DNA of 39,577 nucleotides. It comes from Bacteroidales bacterium (lineage in GTDB: Bacteria; Bacteroidota; Bacteroidia; Bacteroidales; UBA3824). Location of the stretch: assembly GCA_024413595.1 (NCBI GenBank), contig JAKSUC010000029.1:1-39577 (forward strand), given 5' to 3'. Position numbers and translations under genes: made by a program. Positions 15,307-25,436 of this stretch are shown here, one piece after another. Every line of letters begins with the position of its first letter. The first letter of the stretch is position 1. The notes below the pieces were generated by a model. It had not been told where the DNA came from and did no database searches. It saw only the letters and a list, made by a program, of their open reading frames with translations.

Positions 15307-15903
15307 TTATTCTTTGTGTCTTCCTTTTAATATAGAAACCACATCTTCTATTTTTTTACCTTTTGCGCTTAAAAGAACTATTGTAAAGTAAAGCATATCG
15401 GCAGCTTCGTTTAAGAATAAATCATCGTTATTGTCTTTTGATTCAATAATAAGTTCAACTGCTTCTTCTCCTACTTTTTTTGCAATTTTGTTAACACCTT
15501 CGCGGAAAAGTTTTGTTGTGTAGCTTCCTGCAGGGCGTTCTACATTTCGTTTGTCTATAAATTGTTGAAGATATGATAGAAAACCAATGTTTGATTCATC
15601 AAAATCGAAACAAGAAGTTGTTCCTTTATGACATGTTGGTCCATCTGGTTGCGCTTTTATTAATATTGTATCGTTATCGCAATCGATATACATATCTTTT
15701 ACATGAAGAAAATTTCCACTTGATTCTCCTTTTGTCCATAAACATTTGCGACTACGACTATAAAATGTAACCAACCCTGTTTCTTGTGTTTTTTTGAATG
15801 ACTCTTCGTTCATATAACCAAGCATTAATACTTGGCGTGTTATGTGGTCTTGAATTATTGCGGGAATTAGTCCGCCCATTTTTTCGAAATCTGGATTTAT
15901 CAT
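15307..15903 (-). CDS. hisIE: bifunctional phosphoribosyl-AMP cyclohydrolase / phosphoribosyl-ATP pyrophosphatase
   Basis: The 198-residue protein joins two domains. The N-terminal cyclohydrolase (about 1-105) has SRSRKCLWTKGESSGN, an Asp cluster in DCDNDTIL and the zinc-binding GPTCHKGTTSCF. The C-terminal pyrophosphatase (about 110-198) has the all-alpha fold with KKVGEEAVELIIE and EAADMLYF metal-binding acidic residues. It catalyses steps 2 and 3 of histidine biosynthesis. It starts 11 bases after the hisF stop and is the last gene of the hisH-A-F-IE run; the fused form is usual for Bacteroidota. No damage seen. Confidence 0.96.
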   Translation of the reverse strand: MINPDFEKMGGLIPAIIQDHITRQVLMLGYMNEESFKKTQETGLVTFYSRSRKCLWTKGESSGNFLHVKDMYIDCDNDTILIKAQPDGPTCHKGTTSCFDFDESNIGFLSYLQQFIDKRNVERPAGSYTTKLFREGVNKIAKKVGEEAVELIIESKDNNDDLFLNEAADMLYFTIVLLSAKGKKIEDVVSILKGRHKE

Positions 15904-15914
15904 GATAATATTTA

Positions 15915-16670
15915 TTATTTTCTAATTTGAATATTTTGATTTGCTAAATAGTTTTTGAGTTCTGGTACTGATATTTGTCCAAAGTGAAAAACGCTTGCCG
16001 CTAATGCAGCATCGGCTTTTCCTATTAAAAAAGCATCTCTAAAATGTTCCATTGTTCCTGCGCCACCTGATGCTATTATTGGAATTGAAAGCATATCTGA
16101 TAGTTTGGCTAAACTTTCATTAGCAAATCCTGTTTGATGTCCATCGTGATCCATCGAAGTAAATAATATTTCACCAGCTCCACGATTTTCCATTTCTTTT
16201 GCCCATGAATATAATTCTTTGTCGGTTGGACGTTTGCCACCATGTGTATGAACAATCCACTCGTTGTTTATTGTTTTTGCATCTATAGCAACAACTACAA
16301 ATTGTTTCCCGAATTTTTCGGCTAAATCGCTTACTAGTTGTGGATTTTTAACTGCTGCACTATTTACTGATACTTTGTCGGCTCCATGAATTAACAAGTT
16401 TTCTGCATCTTCTACCGATGATATTCCTCCGCCTATTGTAAAAGGTATACTCAAATTTTTGGCTACACTTTCTACGAGTGAATATATTTGTTTACGTCCT
16501 TCGTTTGTGGCTGTTATATCAAGATAAACAAGTTCGTCGATGCCTTGTTCTGAATATATTTTCCCTAATTCTACTGGATCGCCTGCATAACGAAGATTTT
16601 CAAAACTTACACCTTTTACGGTTTGTCCGTCTTTTACATCAAGACAAGCTATTATTCTTTTTGCTAACAT
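15915..16670 (-). CDS. hisF: imidazole glycerol phosphate synthase, cyclase subunit
   Basis: The 251-residue TIM barrel opens with [20 protein letters not shown], containing catalytic Asp11, and has the second catalytic Asp in VAIDAKT. Phosphate-binding GGGISS and [11 protein letters not shown] segments are present. With HisH it converts PRFAR and ammonia to imidazole glycerol phosphate and AICAR. It starts one base past the hisA stop, so translation is probably coupled. Length is normal for the family. Confidence 0.97.
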   Translation of the reverse strand: MLAKRIIACLDVKDGQTVKGVSFENLRYAGDPVELGKIYSEQGIDELVYLDITATNEGRKQIYSLVESVAKNLSIPFTIGGGISSVEDAENLLIHGADKVSVNSAAVKNPQLVSDLAEKFGKQFVVVAIDAKTINNEWIVHTHGGKRPTDKELYSWAKEMENRGAGEILFTSMDHDGHQTGFANESLAKLSDMLSIPIIASGGAGTMEHFRDAFLIGKADAALAASVFHFGQISVPELKNYLANQNIQIRK

Positions 16671-16671
16671 T

Positions 16672-17391
16672 TTATTCTGATATTTTAGCTAATTGAGACA
16701 AGGTGATACGTTTTTCATATATTGCTTTTCCTACAATTGCAGAATGGCAACCTGTTTCTGTAAGGCGTTCAAGATCTGAAATGTCTGATACTCCTCCGCT
16801 TGCTGTTATTTTTAAATCTGGATATTGTTCTTTTAATCGTTTATAAAGAATAATATCTGGACCACTTAGCATACCATCACATTTGATAGCTGTTACGCAA
16901 ACTCGTTGTAGTCCTGCTGGTAAAAATTGTTCTATTAATTTGTTTATTGTAATATTTGCATCATCTTGCCAACCATTTATTCTAACCATATCTCCATTAA
17001 CATCAGCACTAAGAATTATTTTTTCAGCACCGTATTTTTCTAGGCATTTGGTCATTATTGCAGGATTTTTTACAGCAACACTACCCAAATTAACGGCGTA
17101 AGCTCCTAATGAAAAAAGCATTTCAACATCGCCTATAGTTTTTATACCTCCTCCACAGTCTATTTTCAAGTCGGTTTTGTCGGCAATACTGTTTAAGACA
17201 TCTGTATTTACAAGTTTCCCCATTTTTGCTCCATCGAGGTCTACTAGATGTAAATGAGTTAGTCCTGCGTCGCGATATTGTTCTGCTACTTTTACAGGAT
17301 TATTATCATATTTTTTTAGATTGTCGAACAATCCTTGTTGAAGTCTAACGCATTGTCCGCCAATAATATCAATTGCAGGTATTATTATCAT
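16672..17391 (-). CDS. hisA: phosphoribosylformimino-5-aminoimidazole carboxamide ribotide isomerase
   Basis: The 239-residue TIM barrel shows [18 protein letters not shown] with catalytic Asp8, the DCGGGI phosphate loop, the second Asp in SADVNGD and a C-terminal TASGGVSD loop. It carries out the isomerisation that feeds HisF/HisH. Its ATG overlaps the hisH stop by four bases (ATGA arrangement), and hisF follows one base after its stop. Typical length and no oddities. Confidence 0.97.
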   Translation of the reverse strand: MIIIPAIDIIGGQCVRLQQGLFDNLKKYDNNPVKVAEQYRDAGLTHLHLVDLDGAKMGKLVNTDVLNSIADKTDLKIDCGGGIKTIGDVEMLFSLGAYAVNLGSVAVKNPAIMTKCLEKYGAEKIILSADVNGDMVRINGWQDDANITINKLIEQFLPAGLQRVCVTAIKCDGMLSGPDIILYKRLKEQYPDLKITASGGVSDISDLERLTETGCHSAIVGKAIYEKRITLSQLAKISE

Positions 17392-17975
17392 AGCTTTATA
17401 AAGTTTTCTAGTATTTTTAAACCAAATTTACCACTTTTTTCTGGATGAAATTGACAACCATAAAAATTGTTACGTGCTATTGATGCAGAAAATTGTTGAC
17501 AATATCCACATTCTGCTGCTGTATCTTTAAACACTGGAACCATATAACTATGGACAAAATACATATAACTTTTTTCTGGTATATCATTAAAAAGTGGGGT
17601 TTTTAATGATGATATTTGATTCCAACCCATGTGTGGTATTTTTTCGTTGTTAACGGCTTGGAATTTTACTACATTAACATCAAATATTCCTAATCCTTGT
17701 GTATTTCCTTCTTCGCTATATTTACACATCATTTGCATTCCTAGACAAATTCCTAGAACTGGTTGTGTTAATTCTGGTATTAATTTATCTAGATTTGCTG
17801 CTTTTAATGCAGATAATGTTGCCGAAGCGTGTCCAACTCCTGGAAATATTACCTTGTCGGCTGATTTTATGATTTCAATATCTTTTGTTAATGTGGTATC
17901 ACATCCTAAACGCTGTAATGCAGCTTCTACTGATTTGATATTTCCTGCTTTGTAATCTATAATAGCAATCTTCAT
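17388..17975 (-). CDS. hisH: imidazole glycerol phosphate synthase, glutamine amidotransferase subunit
   Basis: The 195-residue class I glutamine amidotransferase has the nucleophile Cys77 in LGICLGMQMM and the His177/Glu179 pair in CQFHPEKS; FPGVGH near 45 is the oxyanion-strand motif. It supplies ammonia to HisF. It is the first gene of the four-gene run hisH-hisA-hisF-hisIE. The other his genes are not in this window, so the pathway must be split or the operon broken at this point. A -7 box lies 35 bases upstream. Confidence 0.97.
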   Translation of the reverse strand: MKIAIIDYKAGNIKSVEAALQRLGCDTTLTKDIEIIKSADKVIFPGVGHASATLSALKAANLDKLIPELTQPVLGICLGMQMMCKYSEEGNTQGLGIFDVNVVKFQAVNNEKIPHMGWNQISSLKTPLFNDIPEKSYMYFVHSYMVPVFKDTAAECGYCQQFSASIARNNFYGCQFHPEKSGKFGLKILENFIKL

Positions 17976-18009
17976 CTTAAATGGCTATGTTTCTTATTTT
18001 AAACCTGCG

Positions 18010-18017
18010 CAAAGATA
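18010..18017 (-). promoter_or_regulatory. -7 promoter box of the his genes
   Basis: On the minus strand this reads TATCTTTG, an exact TAnnTTTG match, 35 bases before the hisH start. No clear -33 TTTG is seen. The presence of a promoter directly before hisH suggests the four his genes form a complete transcription unit. Confidence 0.6.
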
Positions 18018-18171
18018 ATAATAATTATTAAGAATTTATAATTAAGAATTATGAGTTGAAATATAATTATTGATTAAGTGTCTATGTTTATAAATAATTA
18101 CTATTATTTTTACATTATAAGAGAATTTGAGAAACTTTATTTTTTATTCTTATTTATTAATTTAAAATTCC

Positions 18172-18179
18172 TATTTTTG
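18172..18179 (+). promoter_or_regulatory. -7 promoter box of the sugar symporter gene
   Basis: TATTTTTG is an exact TAnnTTTG match 52 bases before the symporter start. The match is in a T-rich stretch, so it could arise by chance, but position and orientation fit. Confidence 0.5.
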
Positions 18180-18230
18180 ACCACTATTAAATAAATCATT
18201 CATAAATAAAATATTTAATCAAAAACAATT

Positions 18231-19673
18231 ATGGCAACAATAAAAGAAAAAATAGGCTATGCCTTAGGAGATGCTGCTGCTGGTGGTATTACATGGAAAA
18301 TCATGTCTATTGCATTTCCTCTTTATTTTACTAATGTATTTGGTCTTTCGCTAGTAGACGCTGGTATTTTAATGCTTGTGGCTCGTATGTTTGATGTGGT
18401 TACTGATCCATTAATGGGGAGTTTGGCTGATAGAACTCAATCTAAATGGGGTACTTATCGTCCTTGGTTAATTTTAGGTGCTATTCCTTTCGGATTGGTT
18501 TTTGCTTTATTACTTTATGCTCCAGATTTTGATGAAACGGGTAAACGTATTTATGCTTATTGTTTATATCTTTTAATGATGGCCGTATATACGGCTGTTA
18601 ATGTTCCATATGGTTCTTTATTAGGTGTTATGACTGATGATGACAACGAAAAAAATCAATTTTCTTCGTATCGTATGGTAGGTGCTTATGCTATGGGATT
18701 TATCACTTTATTATCTTTTCCTTATATTTTAAATTGGTTTGGTGGTGACGAATTTGTTTCTTTGTCTGAACAACTTAAACAATTAAAAGCTAACGAAAGT
18801 TCTGATCCTAATTTAATTAAAGAAATTGAACAAAAAATTATTCCTCTTAATCAACATGCTTACGCCATGATTGGTGTTATGTTTGGAATTATTGCTGCTG
18901 TTATGACTTTAGCTTGTGGTCTTATAACAAAAGAACGTTTAACGCCAAAACGTGCTGATAAATTTTCTTTTAAACAATTTGTCGACCTATTTAAAAATAA
19001 GCCATGGATTTATTTAACTTCAATAGGTATTTGTACCAATTTTTTTAATGGATTTCGTTATGCAGTTGCAGGATATATGTTTACTTATTGTTTAAATGGA
19101 GATGTTACATTAGGGTCGTTTATCATCAATTTTACTGTTTTTATGGCTTTTGGCGAAGTTGTATGTATGATTTTTGGTGGTATTTCGCCTGTTTTTACTA
19201 AGAAAGTGGGTTCTAAAAGAATGGCTTTTGTTTATTCTTCTATTATTTGTTTAGTGGTTTCTATATTATTTTTCTTTATACCAATGGATGCTTGTTATAT
19301 GTGGTTAATGATATTATTTGTGATATTAACATCAATAGGTGTAGGATTATATTCTCCTCTTTTATGGTCGATGTATGCCGATGTTGCAGATTATGCCACT
19401 GAACTTAATGGAACTTCGTCAACAGGATTGATTTTTTCTTCAGGAACAATGGCTCAAAAATTAGGTGGCGCTGTTTCTGGTTCTTTAATAGCCATGTTGT
19501 TAGGTGTGGCTGGGGCTACAATGATTACCGACGATTTAGGTAATTCTACTATCGATCCTTCTTCTGTAACCGAGTCGGTTAAAACTATGATTTGGTCTTT
19601 ATTTTCTTTATTCCCTGCTTTTATTGCTTTAATTATGGGATTTTTAGCTTATAAATTTCCGTTAAAGAAATAA
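18231..19673 (+). CDS. GPH (MelB-like) family sugar:cation symporter
   Basis: The 480-residue protein has 12 predicted membrane helices and the glycoside-pentoside-hexuronide symporter marks: KIGYALGDAAAGG at the N-terminus, RMFDVVTDPLMGSLADRT between helices 2 and 3 (the Asp-rich cation/sugar site and motif A), and KWGTYRPWLILGA. A cytoplasmic loop near 170-210 is charged and somewhat long. Members carry oligosaccharides or glycosides with H+ or Na+ across the inner membrane. The specific sugar cannot be read from sequence. It stands alone, between its own promoter box and a very long terminator; no glycoside hydrolase gene is beside it. Confidence 0.9.
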   Translation: MATIKEKIGYALGDAAAGGITWKIMSIAFPLYFTNVFGLSLVDAGILMLVARMFDVVTDPLMGSLADRTQSKWGTYRPWLILGAIPFGLVFALLLYAPDFDETGKRIYAYCLYLLMMAVYTAVNVPYGSLLGVMTDDDNEKNQFSSYRMVGAYAMGFITLLSFPYILNWFGGDEFVSLSEQLKQLKANESSDPNLIKEIEQKIIPLNQHAYAMIGVMFGIIAAVMTLACGLITKERLTPKRADKFSFKQFVDLFKNKPWIYLTSIGICTNFFNGFRYAVAGYMFTYCLNGDVTLGSFIINFTVFMAFGEVVCMIFGGISPVFTKKVGSKRMAFVYSSIICLVVSILFFFIPMDACYMWLMILFVILTSIGVGLYSPLLWSMYADVADYATELNGTSSTGLIFSSGTMAQKLGGAVSGSLIAMLLGVAGATMITDDLGNSTIDPSSVTESVKTMIWSLFSLFPAFIALIMGFLAYKFPLKK

Positions 19674-19701
19674 TAGTGTTGTTTTTAGAAAATCTATAAA
19701 T

Positions 19702-19757
19702 AAAAAACGAGTATCAAAGAAAACCTTTAATTAAGGTTTCTTTGATACTCGTTTTTT
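19702..19757. terminator. very long hairpin terminator after the symporter gene
   Basis: Arms of 25-26 bases (19702-19727 and 19733-19757) pair with a single bulge, flanked by A6 on the left and T6 on the right. It lies 29 bases after the symporter stop. The following 19758-19975 is A/T rich and holds only a candidate promoter. Confidence 0.85.
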
Positions 19758-19908
19758 ATATCTAAGCCTTTTATAATCACAAATGTAATTTTTTTTATTA
19801 TAAAAAAAATAAATTTCATACGAAATTTTATTTAAAATGTTTTATTAATTTTGTAAAAATTTTTCATTTTTAATAAAAAATAACAACTATTTAATATAGA
19901 AGATTTGT

Positions 19909-19942
19909 TTTGAAAGATTAGAGAAGGCGTTTTTTATACTTG
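19909..19942 (+). promoter_or_regulatory. candidate promoter of the GLUG-repeat gene
   Basis: TTTG at 19909-19912 is followed 22 bases later by TATACTTG at 19935-19942, one change from TAnnTTTG. The start codon is 33 bases downstream. Spacing is slightly longer than typical. Confidence 0.4.
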
Positions 19943-19975
19943 ATTTTTATTTTTAACATTTAATTTAATAAAATT

Positions 19976-22900
19976 ATGATTAATAAACAATTTCTAACAC
20001 GGTGTTTTGCCGTATTATGTTGCTTAATGATAGCAACAAACGTATTAGCTGAAGATCCTTCTGAACCAAGTGGAGAAGGAACGTCTTCAAATCCTTTTAT
20101 AATTAATACCACAAATCAACTTTATTGGTTTGCTAATTATGTTAATGCAGGAAATAATACAGCTTGTGCAAATCTTAACAAAGACATCATTCTTAATGAA
20201 AATGTTATTGTGGATGGTAGTTTAAATACTGCAAATCAATCATCATTTAAAGAATGGACTCCGATTTGTTTGGTAGAAGATGAGAGTGCAAGATATTTGG
20301 GTACATTTGATGGTAATGGATATACTATTTCAGGAATGTATATCACAGAAAAAAATAAATATGCTGGCTTGTTTGGTTTAATAGGACAACAAGGTATTGT
20401 GAAAAATGTTGGTATTGTTAATTCATATTTAGAGAATTATCGTACCTTAGGTAGTATTGCAGGATTTTCTAAAGGTCAAATTACTAATTGCTATAGTATT
20501 GGATGTATTATTATTGGAACTAACGAAGATTTTGATCAACAATTCGTAGGTGGTATATGTGGCCTAAATCAAACAAATGCTTCTCTTTATTATTGTTACA
20601 ATAACAGTAATATTTCTGGCTATCAGAATGTTGGAGGTATTGTTGGCACAAACAATGGTGATTTGAAAAGTAGTTATAATTTAGGTAGTGTTTCTCCTCA
20701 AGCTAGTACTAGTATTTTAGGAGGAATTTGTGGAAATAATTACGCAGGAACAATAGACAATTGTTTTAATGTAGGAAATGTTTCAAATGAATATTATTCA
20801 ATTTGTGGATATATTGGAGACCATTCATATACCAATTGCTATTATCTTTCAACTTCTAGCACACAAGATGGAGGTAAAACTTCTACACAATTCTTATCTG
20901 GTGAAGTTGCTTACTTATTACAATCAAACCAAAAAGAACAAATTTGGGGACAAGATTTAAGCAAAGATGGTTATCCGGTTATTGACAAAAAAGGTGATTA
21001 TATTGTCACTAAAGATGGTGATAAGTATTGTAATACTAATAATATTTATAAAAATGGTTTTAATACTAACCCAACTGCTGCAAATAAATATGAACAACCT
21101 AAATTAAAAGATGGTTATTACCAAATTGACAATGCTGGTAAATTATATTGGTTTGCTGAATATGTAAATTCTCATAATACTAATGTTAATGCAAAAATCA
21201 CAAAACCAATTGTCGATAATATCGATGTATTATCAACCGAAGACAAAACTAATTTCCGTACATGGATTCCTATTGGTACAGAAAATAACCCATATTCAGG
21301 AACATTTGATGGAAATAATCAATCAATAAGTGGGTTATATTGTAATGTTGAAACAGACTATGCAGGTTTGTTTGGATATGTAAGTGGCGGAATTATTTCT
21401 AACATTGAATTAAATGACTCTTATTTTAGTTCAAAGAAATATATGGCTGGTATTTGTGCTTATTTATCTTTCTACAGCAACAATGATAAAATTATTAATT
21501 GTATAAGTAGTGCTGAAATCAAAGCTCCAAATAATACAACTTGTTATTATTGTGCTGGTATTTGCGCATACTCAATTTATTTACCTATAACAAATTGTTG
21601 TAACAAAGGAAATGTTACAGGAAGTGGATATGTAGGAGGTATATGTGGTATTGGAAGCTACATTAATAATTGTAGCAACGAAGGTACTATTTCTTTTGAT
21701 TACTATAATACAGGATACGCTTCATTTGCTTATTTAGGTGGTATATGTGGTCAATTAAATCAAGGTAATATCAAAACTAGTTATAATATAGGTAAAGTTA
21801 CAGGCAATTCTAAATATATTGGTGGTGTTTGTGGACAAGCTTATGGAACGATAATAAATTGTTATAACACAGCAGAAATTAGCGATACATATTCTGATTG
21901 TATTGCAGGTGGAATATGTGGTCAAACCAATAATACAGGTCTTGACCCAAGCAAAATATCATATTGTTACAACGCTGGAACAATTGATGTTTCTAGTAAT
22001 AAAAAAGGTAATATTTGCTCTAATAGTAACGAAACTAATAATTGCTCAATTTCTAATTGTTATTATAGTTCAACGTCAACCACACAAGATGGTGGTAAAA
22101 CTTCAACACAATTCAAAAATGGAGAAGTTGCTTACTTATTACAATCAAGCCAAACAGACCAAATTTGGGGACAAGATTTAAGCAAAAATGTTTATCCTAT
22201 TTTTGATTTTGAAGGCAACTATATTGTTGAAAAAATTGGTAATAATTACCAAAACAAATCAAAAGTTACAATTACCAAAGTTTCTTTAGTAGAAAATTCT
22301 TTAACTCTTACAATTTATGTTGGAGAAAAGTTAAATCTTACAAATGCAAAAATCAAAGTTGAATATAGTGATGATACAAACGATGAAATTGCTATTGAAG
22401 AATCAATGATTTCTGAATATGACAACACAAAAGTAGGAACTCAAAGTATTACAATAACATATCAAAATGTAACATCTCAACAATATACATTAACTATAAA
22501 TTCAAAATCTGATGAATTTGTAAATGGTTTTAATACTAACCCTACTGCTGAAAATAAATATGAACAACCTGAATTAAAAGATGGTTATTATCTAATTGAC
22601 AATGCTGGTAAATTATATTGGTTTGCTGAATATGTTGATAAAGGAGGTCAAAATCTTTCTGCTAATGCCAAACTCGTTGATAATATAACTATTAATACAG
22701 ATGTTTTGGATAATGGAGAATTAAGTTCAAGCAATGCAAATTTTCGTGAATGGAATGGATTTGGTCAAGAAAATAATGAATTTTCAGGCATCTTTGATGG
22801 AAATAATAAAACTATCAAAGGATTGTATGTAAAAAAAGAAAACTATGTTCCTAGTGCTTTTGTTCTATACTTAAAAGGAACTATCAAAGATTTAAATATC

Positions 22901-25372
22901 GAAGATTCATATATTAGCAATTACTATTTTATAGCAGGTATTTGTTCTAAAAATTCAGGAACTATTACAAATTGTTCTTTTGATGGATATCTATATTCAG
23001 TTCAATATGGAGGAGGAATATGTGCTCAAAACAATGGCTTAATTGAAAATAGTATAAATTACGGAAATATTATTGCTGGACAAAGTATTGTAGGTGGAAT
23101 TTGTGGAAGTAACGAGTCACAAATTACAAATTGTTCAAATTTTCATCAAATAAACAAGACTTCAGATTCTGAATTTTATTGTCAATATATAGGTGGTATT
23201 TGTGGGTATAATGATGAAAATGCAAGTATTACTGATTGTTATAATTCTGAATTGATTTCAGGAGCAAGATATGTAGCTGGTATTTGTGGTGAAAATCACG
23301 GGAATGTAGAATTTTGTAGCAATACTGGTGATATTGAAGGAAATTATTATATTTCAGGTGTTGCTAGTAATAAAGAAAAGGGAATTGTTACAAATTGTTA
23401 TAATATTGGTAGTTTAACAGGAAGCGTGTATGTAGGAGGAATTGCTGCCGAAAATGATAATGTTGTTTCTTATTGCTATAATATTGGTAAAATAACAGTA
23501 GAAAACGAACCTAAATATAATGTAATAAGTTCTTCTTATTATAATGATCCTAAAAATAGTTATTATTTAGCTAATAGTGATGATAACAAAGGTGGAAAAA
23601 CAGAAGCTCAATTCTTATCTGGAGAAGTTGCTTATTTATTACAAACCAAACAATCTACAAATGCTTGGGGACAAGATTTAAGCAAAGATGGTTATCCTTG
23701 TTTTGATTTTGAAGGTAATTTCAAAGTTTATAACAATGCTGGTAAATATTCAAATACTGAAGAAAAATTCACAAATGGTTTTAGCAATGATAAAAATGCA
23801 GCTCAACAATACGAAGAACCTGAATTAAAAGATGGTTATTACCAAATTGACAATGCTGGTAAATTATATTGGTTTGCTGAATATGTAAATGATGGTAACA
23901 AGAATGCTAATGCTGAACTTACAGCAGACATTATTATTAACGAAGATGTTTTAACAAATAAGTCATCTTTCACATACCGTGAATGGGTTCCTATCTGCGT
24001 TGTTCCTAATTTAACTTCTGATGGATATTTAAACTGCAAAGGAATGTATAATGGTACTTTTAATGGTAACAACCATAGCATTAGTGGTATATATTATTCT
24101 AACGAAGACTATATGGCTGGTTTATTTGGAATCGTTAATGGTGGAACTATCGAAAATGTTGTTATTAAAGATTCTTATTTCTTTGGTGATTTATATATAG
24201 GAGCTATATGTGCTAGTGCACAAAATAATTCTACTATTAAGAATTGTATTGTAGACGCCTATATTAGTAGTTCTAAATCTAACGGATTAGTTGGTGGTAT
24301 CGCTGGTTTAGCAATCAATAGTTCATCTATTTCTAATTGCGAAATGAACGGCTCGGTTTCTGGAAATGGAAATGTTGGTGGTATTGCAGGAAGCATTCAA
24401 AATAATAGCAAAATTTCTAATTGTAAAAATAATAGCAAAATAGATTGTAATTTTGATTCTTCAGTTGGTGGTATTTGTGGTGCTTCTAGTAATTCTACTA
24501 TCAATAATTCTGAAAATTTCGGTTATATTTCATCATTCAATTATGTAGCTGGTATTTGTGCTTATTCTAAAACTTGTGACATTGTTGAATGTTTAAACGC
24601 TGGTTATATTTATGATAAAGGCATGGATGATGACTATTGTGGAGGAATTTGTGCTGTTAATGTAAATTCTTCTAATATTAAACACTGCTTTAATATTGGT
24701 AATATTGAATCTTTTGGCAAAATTTCGGGTGGTATTTGTGCTCTTAACACTGATGCTTCTACTATTACATACTGTTACAACTCTAGTAAACTAACTTTAG
24801 TAAATTTCACTTATACTATGAGTGCAATTTGTGGACATAACCAAAAAGAAAGTTCTGTTACAAATTGTTATTATAATACAGACTCTACAACATACAAAGC
24901 TCTTAGCAAAAATGACGTTGTTGAAGACAATCTAATAGGTAAAACCACAAAAGAATTCTGTGATGGCACATTATTCTCTGGTTTTGACAATAGCATTTGG
25001 AAAGCTGGTTCAACCACAACCAAAGACACAATAATAATCTATAGTTTACCATATCTTATTGATGGTTATCAACCAACAATCGAAACCAAAAAATCTGATG
25101 GCGATGATGACGGCGACGACGATGGTGATGATGATAATCCAGACACTCCAACATCAGAAATTGCCCAAACTTCACAAGTTAAAGTATGGGGTTACAATCG
25201 TATAATCTTTGTTGAACTTGAAAATGCTGACGGTCAAGTACAAATTTTTGATATGAGCGGACGTTTAGTAAAAACTATAAAAGTTAATAATACACATACT
25301 GAAATTCAAATGAATAAATCAGGTTTGTATTTAGTTGTTATAAACGGTATATCTTACAAAGTTAATAACTAA
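19976..25372 (+). CDS. giant secreted GLUG-repeat protein with T9SS sorting domain
   Basis: The 1,798-residue protein has a Sec signal (1-25, ending NVLA). The body is made of dozens of GLUG-type repeats, seen as VGGICG, YAGLFG and ITNCYN units about 20-25 residues apart, which likely fold as a beta-solenoid. Four modules can be seen: residues ~30-359, 360-763, 850-1266 and 1267-1700. Modules 2-4 open with GYYQIDNAGKLYWFAEYV (module 3 has one change), and module ends repeat GEVAYLLQ plus WGQDLSK. An Ig-like bacterial domain lies at about 764-846. An acid linker (DGDDDGDDDGDDD) precedes a C-terminal sorting domain at ~1729-1798, with IFDMSGRLVKTIKV and SGLYLVVI, which is typical for type IX secretion. 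It should be displayed on or released from the cell surface; adhesion is a common guess for such proteins but unproven. Confidence 0.88.
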   Translation: MINKQFLTRCFAVLCCLMIATNVLAEDPSEPSGEGTSSNPFIINTTNQLYWFANYVNAGNNTACANLNKDIILNENVIVDGSLNTANQSSFKEWTPICLVEDESARYLGTFDGNGYTISGMYITEKNKYAGLFGLIGQQGIVKNVGIVNSYLENYRTLGSIAGFSKGQITNCYSIGCIIIGTNEDFDQQFVGGICGLNQTNASLYYCYNNSNISGYQNVGGIVGTNNGDLKSSYNLGSVSPQASTSILGGICGNNYAGTIDNCFNVGNVSNEYYSICGYIGDHSYTNCYYLSTSSTQDGGKTSTQFLSGEVAYLLQSNQKEQIWGQDLSKDGYPVIDKKGDYIVTKDGDKYCNTNNIYKNGFNTNPTAANKYEQPKLKDGYYQIDNAGKLYWFAEYVNSHNTNVNAKITKPIVDNIDVLSTEDKTNFRTWIPIGTENNPYSGTFDGNNQSISGLYCNVETDYAGLFGYVSGGIISNIELNDSYFSSKKYMAGICAYLSFYSNNDKIINCISSAEIKAPNNTTCYYCAGICAYSIYLPITNCCNKGNVTGSGYVGGICGIGSYINNCSNEGTISFDYYNTGYASFAYLGGICGQLNQGNIKTSYNIGKVTGNSKYIGGVCGQAYGTIINCYNTAEISDTYSDCIAGGICGQTNNTGLDPSKISYCYNAGTIDVSSNKKGNICSNSNETNNCSISNCYYSSTSTTQDGGKTSTQFKNGEVAYLLQSSQTDQIWGQDLSKNVYPIFDFEGNYIVEKIGNNYQNKSKVTITKVSLVENSLTLTIYVGEKLNLTNAKIKVEYSDDTNDEIAIEESMISEYDNTKVGTQSITITYQNVTSQQYTLTINSKSDEFVNGFNTNPTAENKYEQPELKDGYYLIDNAGKLYWFAEYVDKGGQNLSANAKLVDNITINTDVLDNGELSSSNANFREWNGFGQENNEFSGIFDGNNKTIKGLYVKKENYVPSAFVLYLKGTIKDLNIEDSYISNYYFIAGICSKNSGTITNCSFDGYLYSVQYGGGICAQNNGLIENSINYGNIIAGQSIVGGICGSNESQITNCSNFHQINKTSDSEFYCQYIGGICGYNDENASITDCYNSELISGARYVAGICGENHGNVEFCSNTGDIEGNYYISGVASNKEKGIVTNCYNIGSLTGSVYVGGIAAENDNVVSYCYNIGKITVENEPKYNVISSSYYNDPKNSYYLANSDDNKGGKTEAQFLSGEVAYLLQTKQSTNAWGQDLSKDGYPCFDFEGNFKVYNNAGKYSNTEEKFTNGFSNDKNAAQQYEEPELKDGYYQIDNAGKLYWFAEYVNDGNKNANAELTADIIINEDVLTNKSSFTYREWVPICVVPNLTSDGYLNCKGMYNGTFNGNNHSISGIYYSNEDYMAGLFGIVNGGTIENVVIKDSYFFGDLYIGAICASAQNNSTIKNCIVDAYISSSKSNGLVGGIAGLAINSSSISNCEMNGSVSGNGNVGGIAGSIQNNSKISNCKNNSKIDCNFDSSVGGICGASSNSTINNSENFGYISSFNYVAGICAYSKTCDIVECLNAGYIYDKGMDDDYCGGICAVNVNSSNIKHCFNIGNIESFGKISGGICALNTDASTITYCYNSSKLTLVNFTYTMSAICGHNQKESSVTNCYYNTDSTTYKALSKNDVVEDNLIGKTTKEFCDGTLFSGFDNSIWKAGSTTTKDTIIIYSLPYLIDGYQPTIETKKSDGDDDGDDDGDDDNPDTPTSEIAQTSQVKVWGYNRIIFVELENADGQVQIFDMSGRLVKTIKVNNTHTEIQMNKSGLYLVVINGISYKVNN
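21105..21166 (+). repeat. module-start repeat in GLUG gene, copy 1
   Basis: The DNA coding LKDGYYQIDNAGKLYWFAEYV is nearly identical at three places: here, at about 22575-22636 and at about 23825-23886. By eye only a few bases differ over roughly 60. A matching set of repeats coding GGKTSTQF...GEVAYLLQ lies at about 20870, 22090 and 23590. Confidence 0.8.
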
Positions 25373-25400
25373 GCTAACACTTTAATCAAAATCTTATAAT

Positions 25401-25436
25401 AAAAAACGGCAAACATAAAAGTTTGCCGTTTTTTTT
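25401..25436 (+). terminator. Rho-independent terminator after the GLUG gene
   Basis: AAAAAACGGCAAAC pairs with GTTTGCCGTTTTTT across a six-base loop, followed by more Ts. It starts 29 bases after the stop codon. Confidence 0.9.

Noticed and set aside
23839..24081. Minus-strand frame inside the GLUG gene
   Set aside because: Shadow of the repetitive coding sequence; no independent support.
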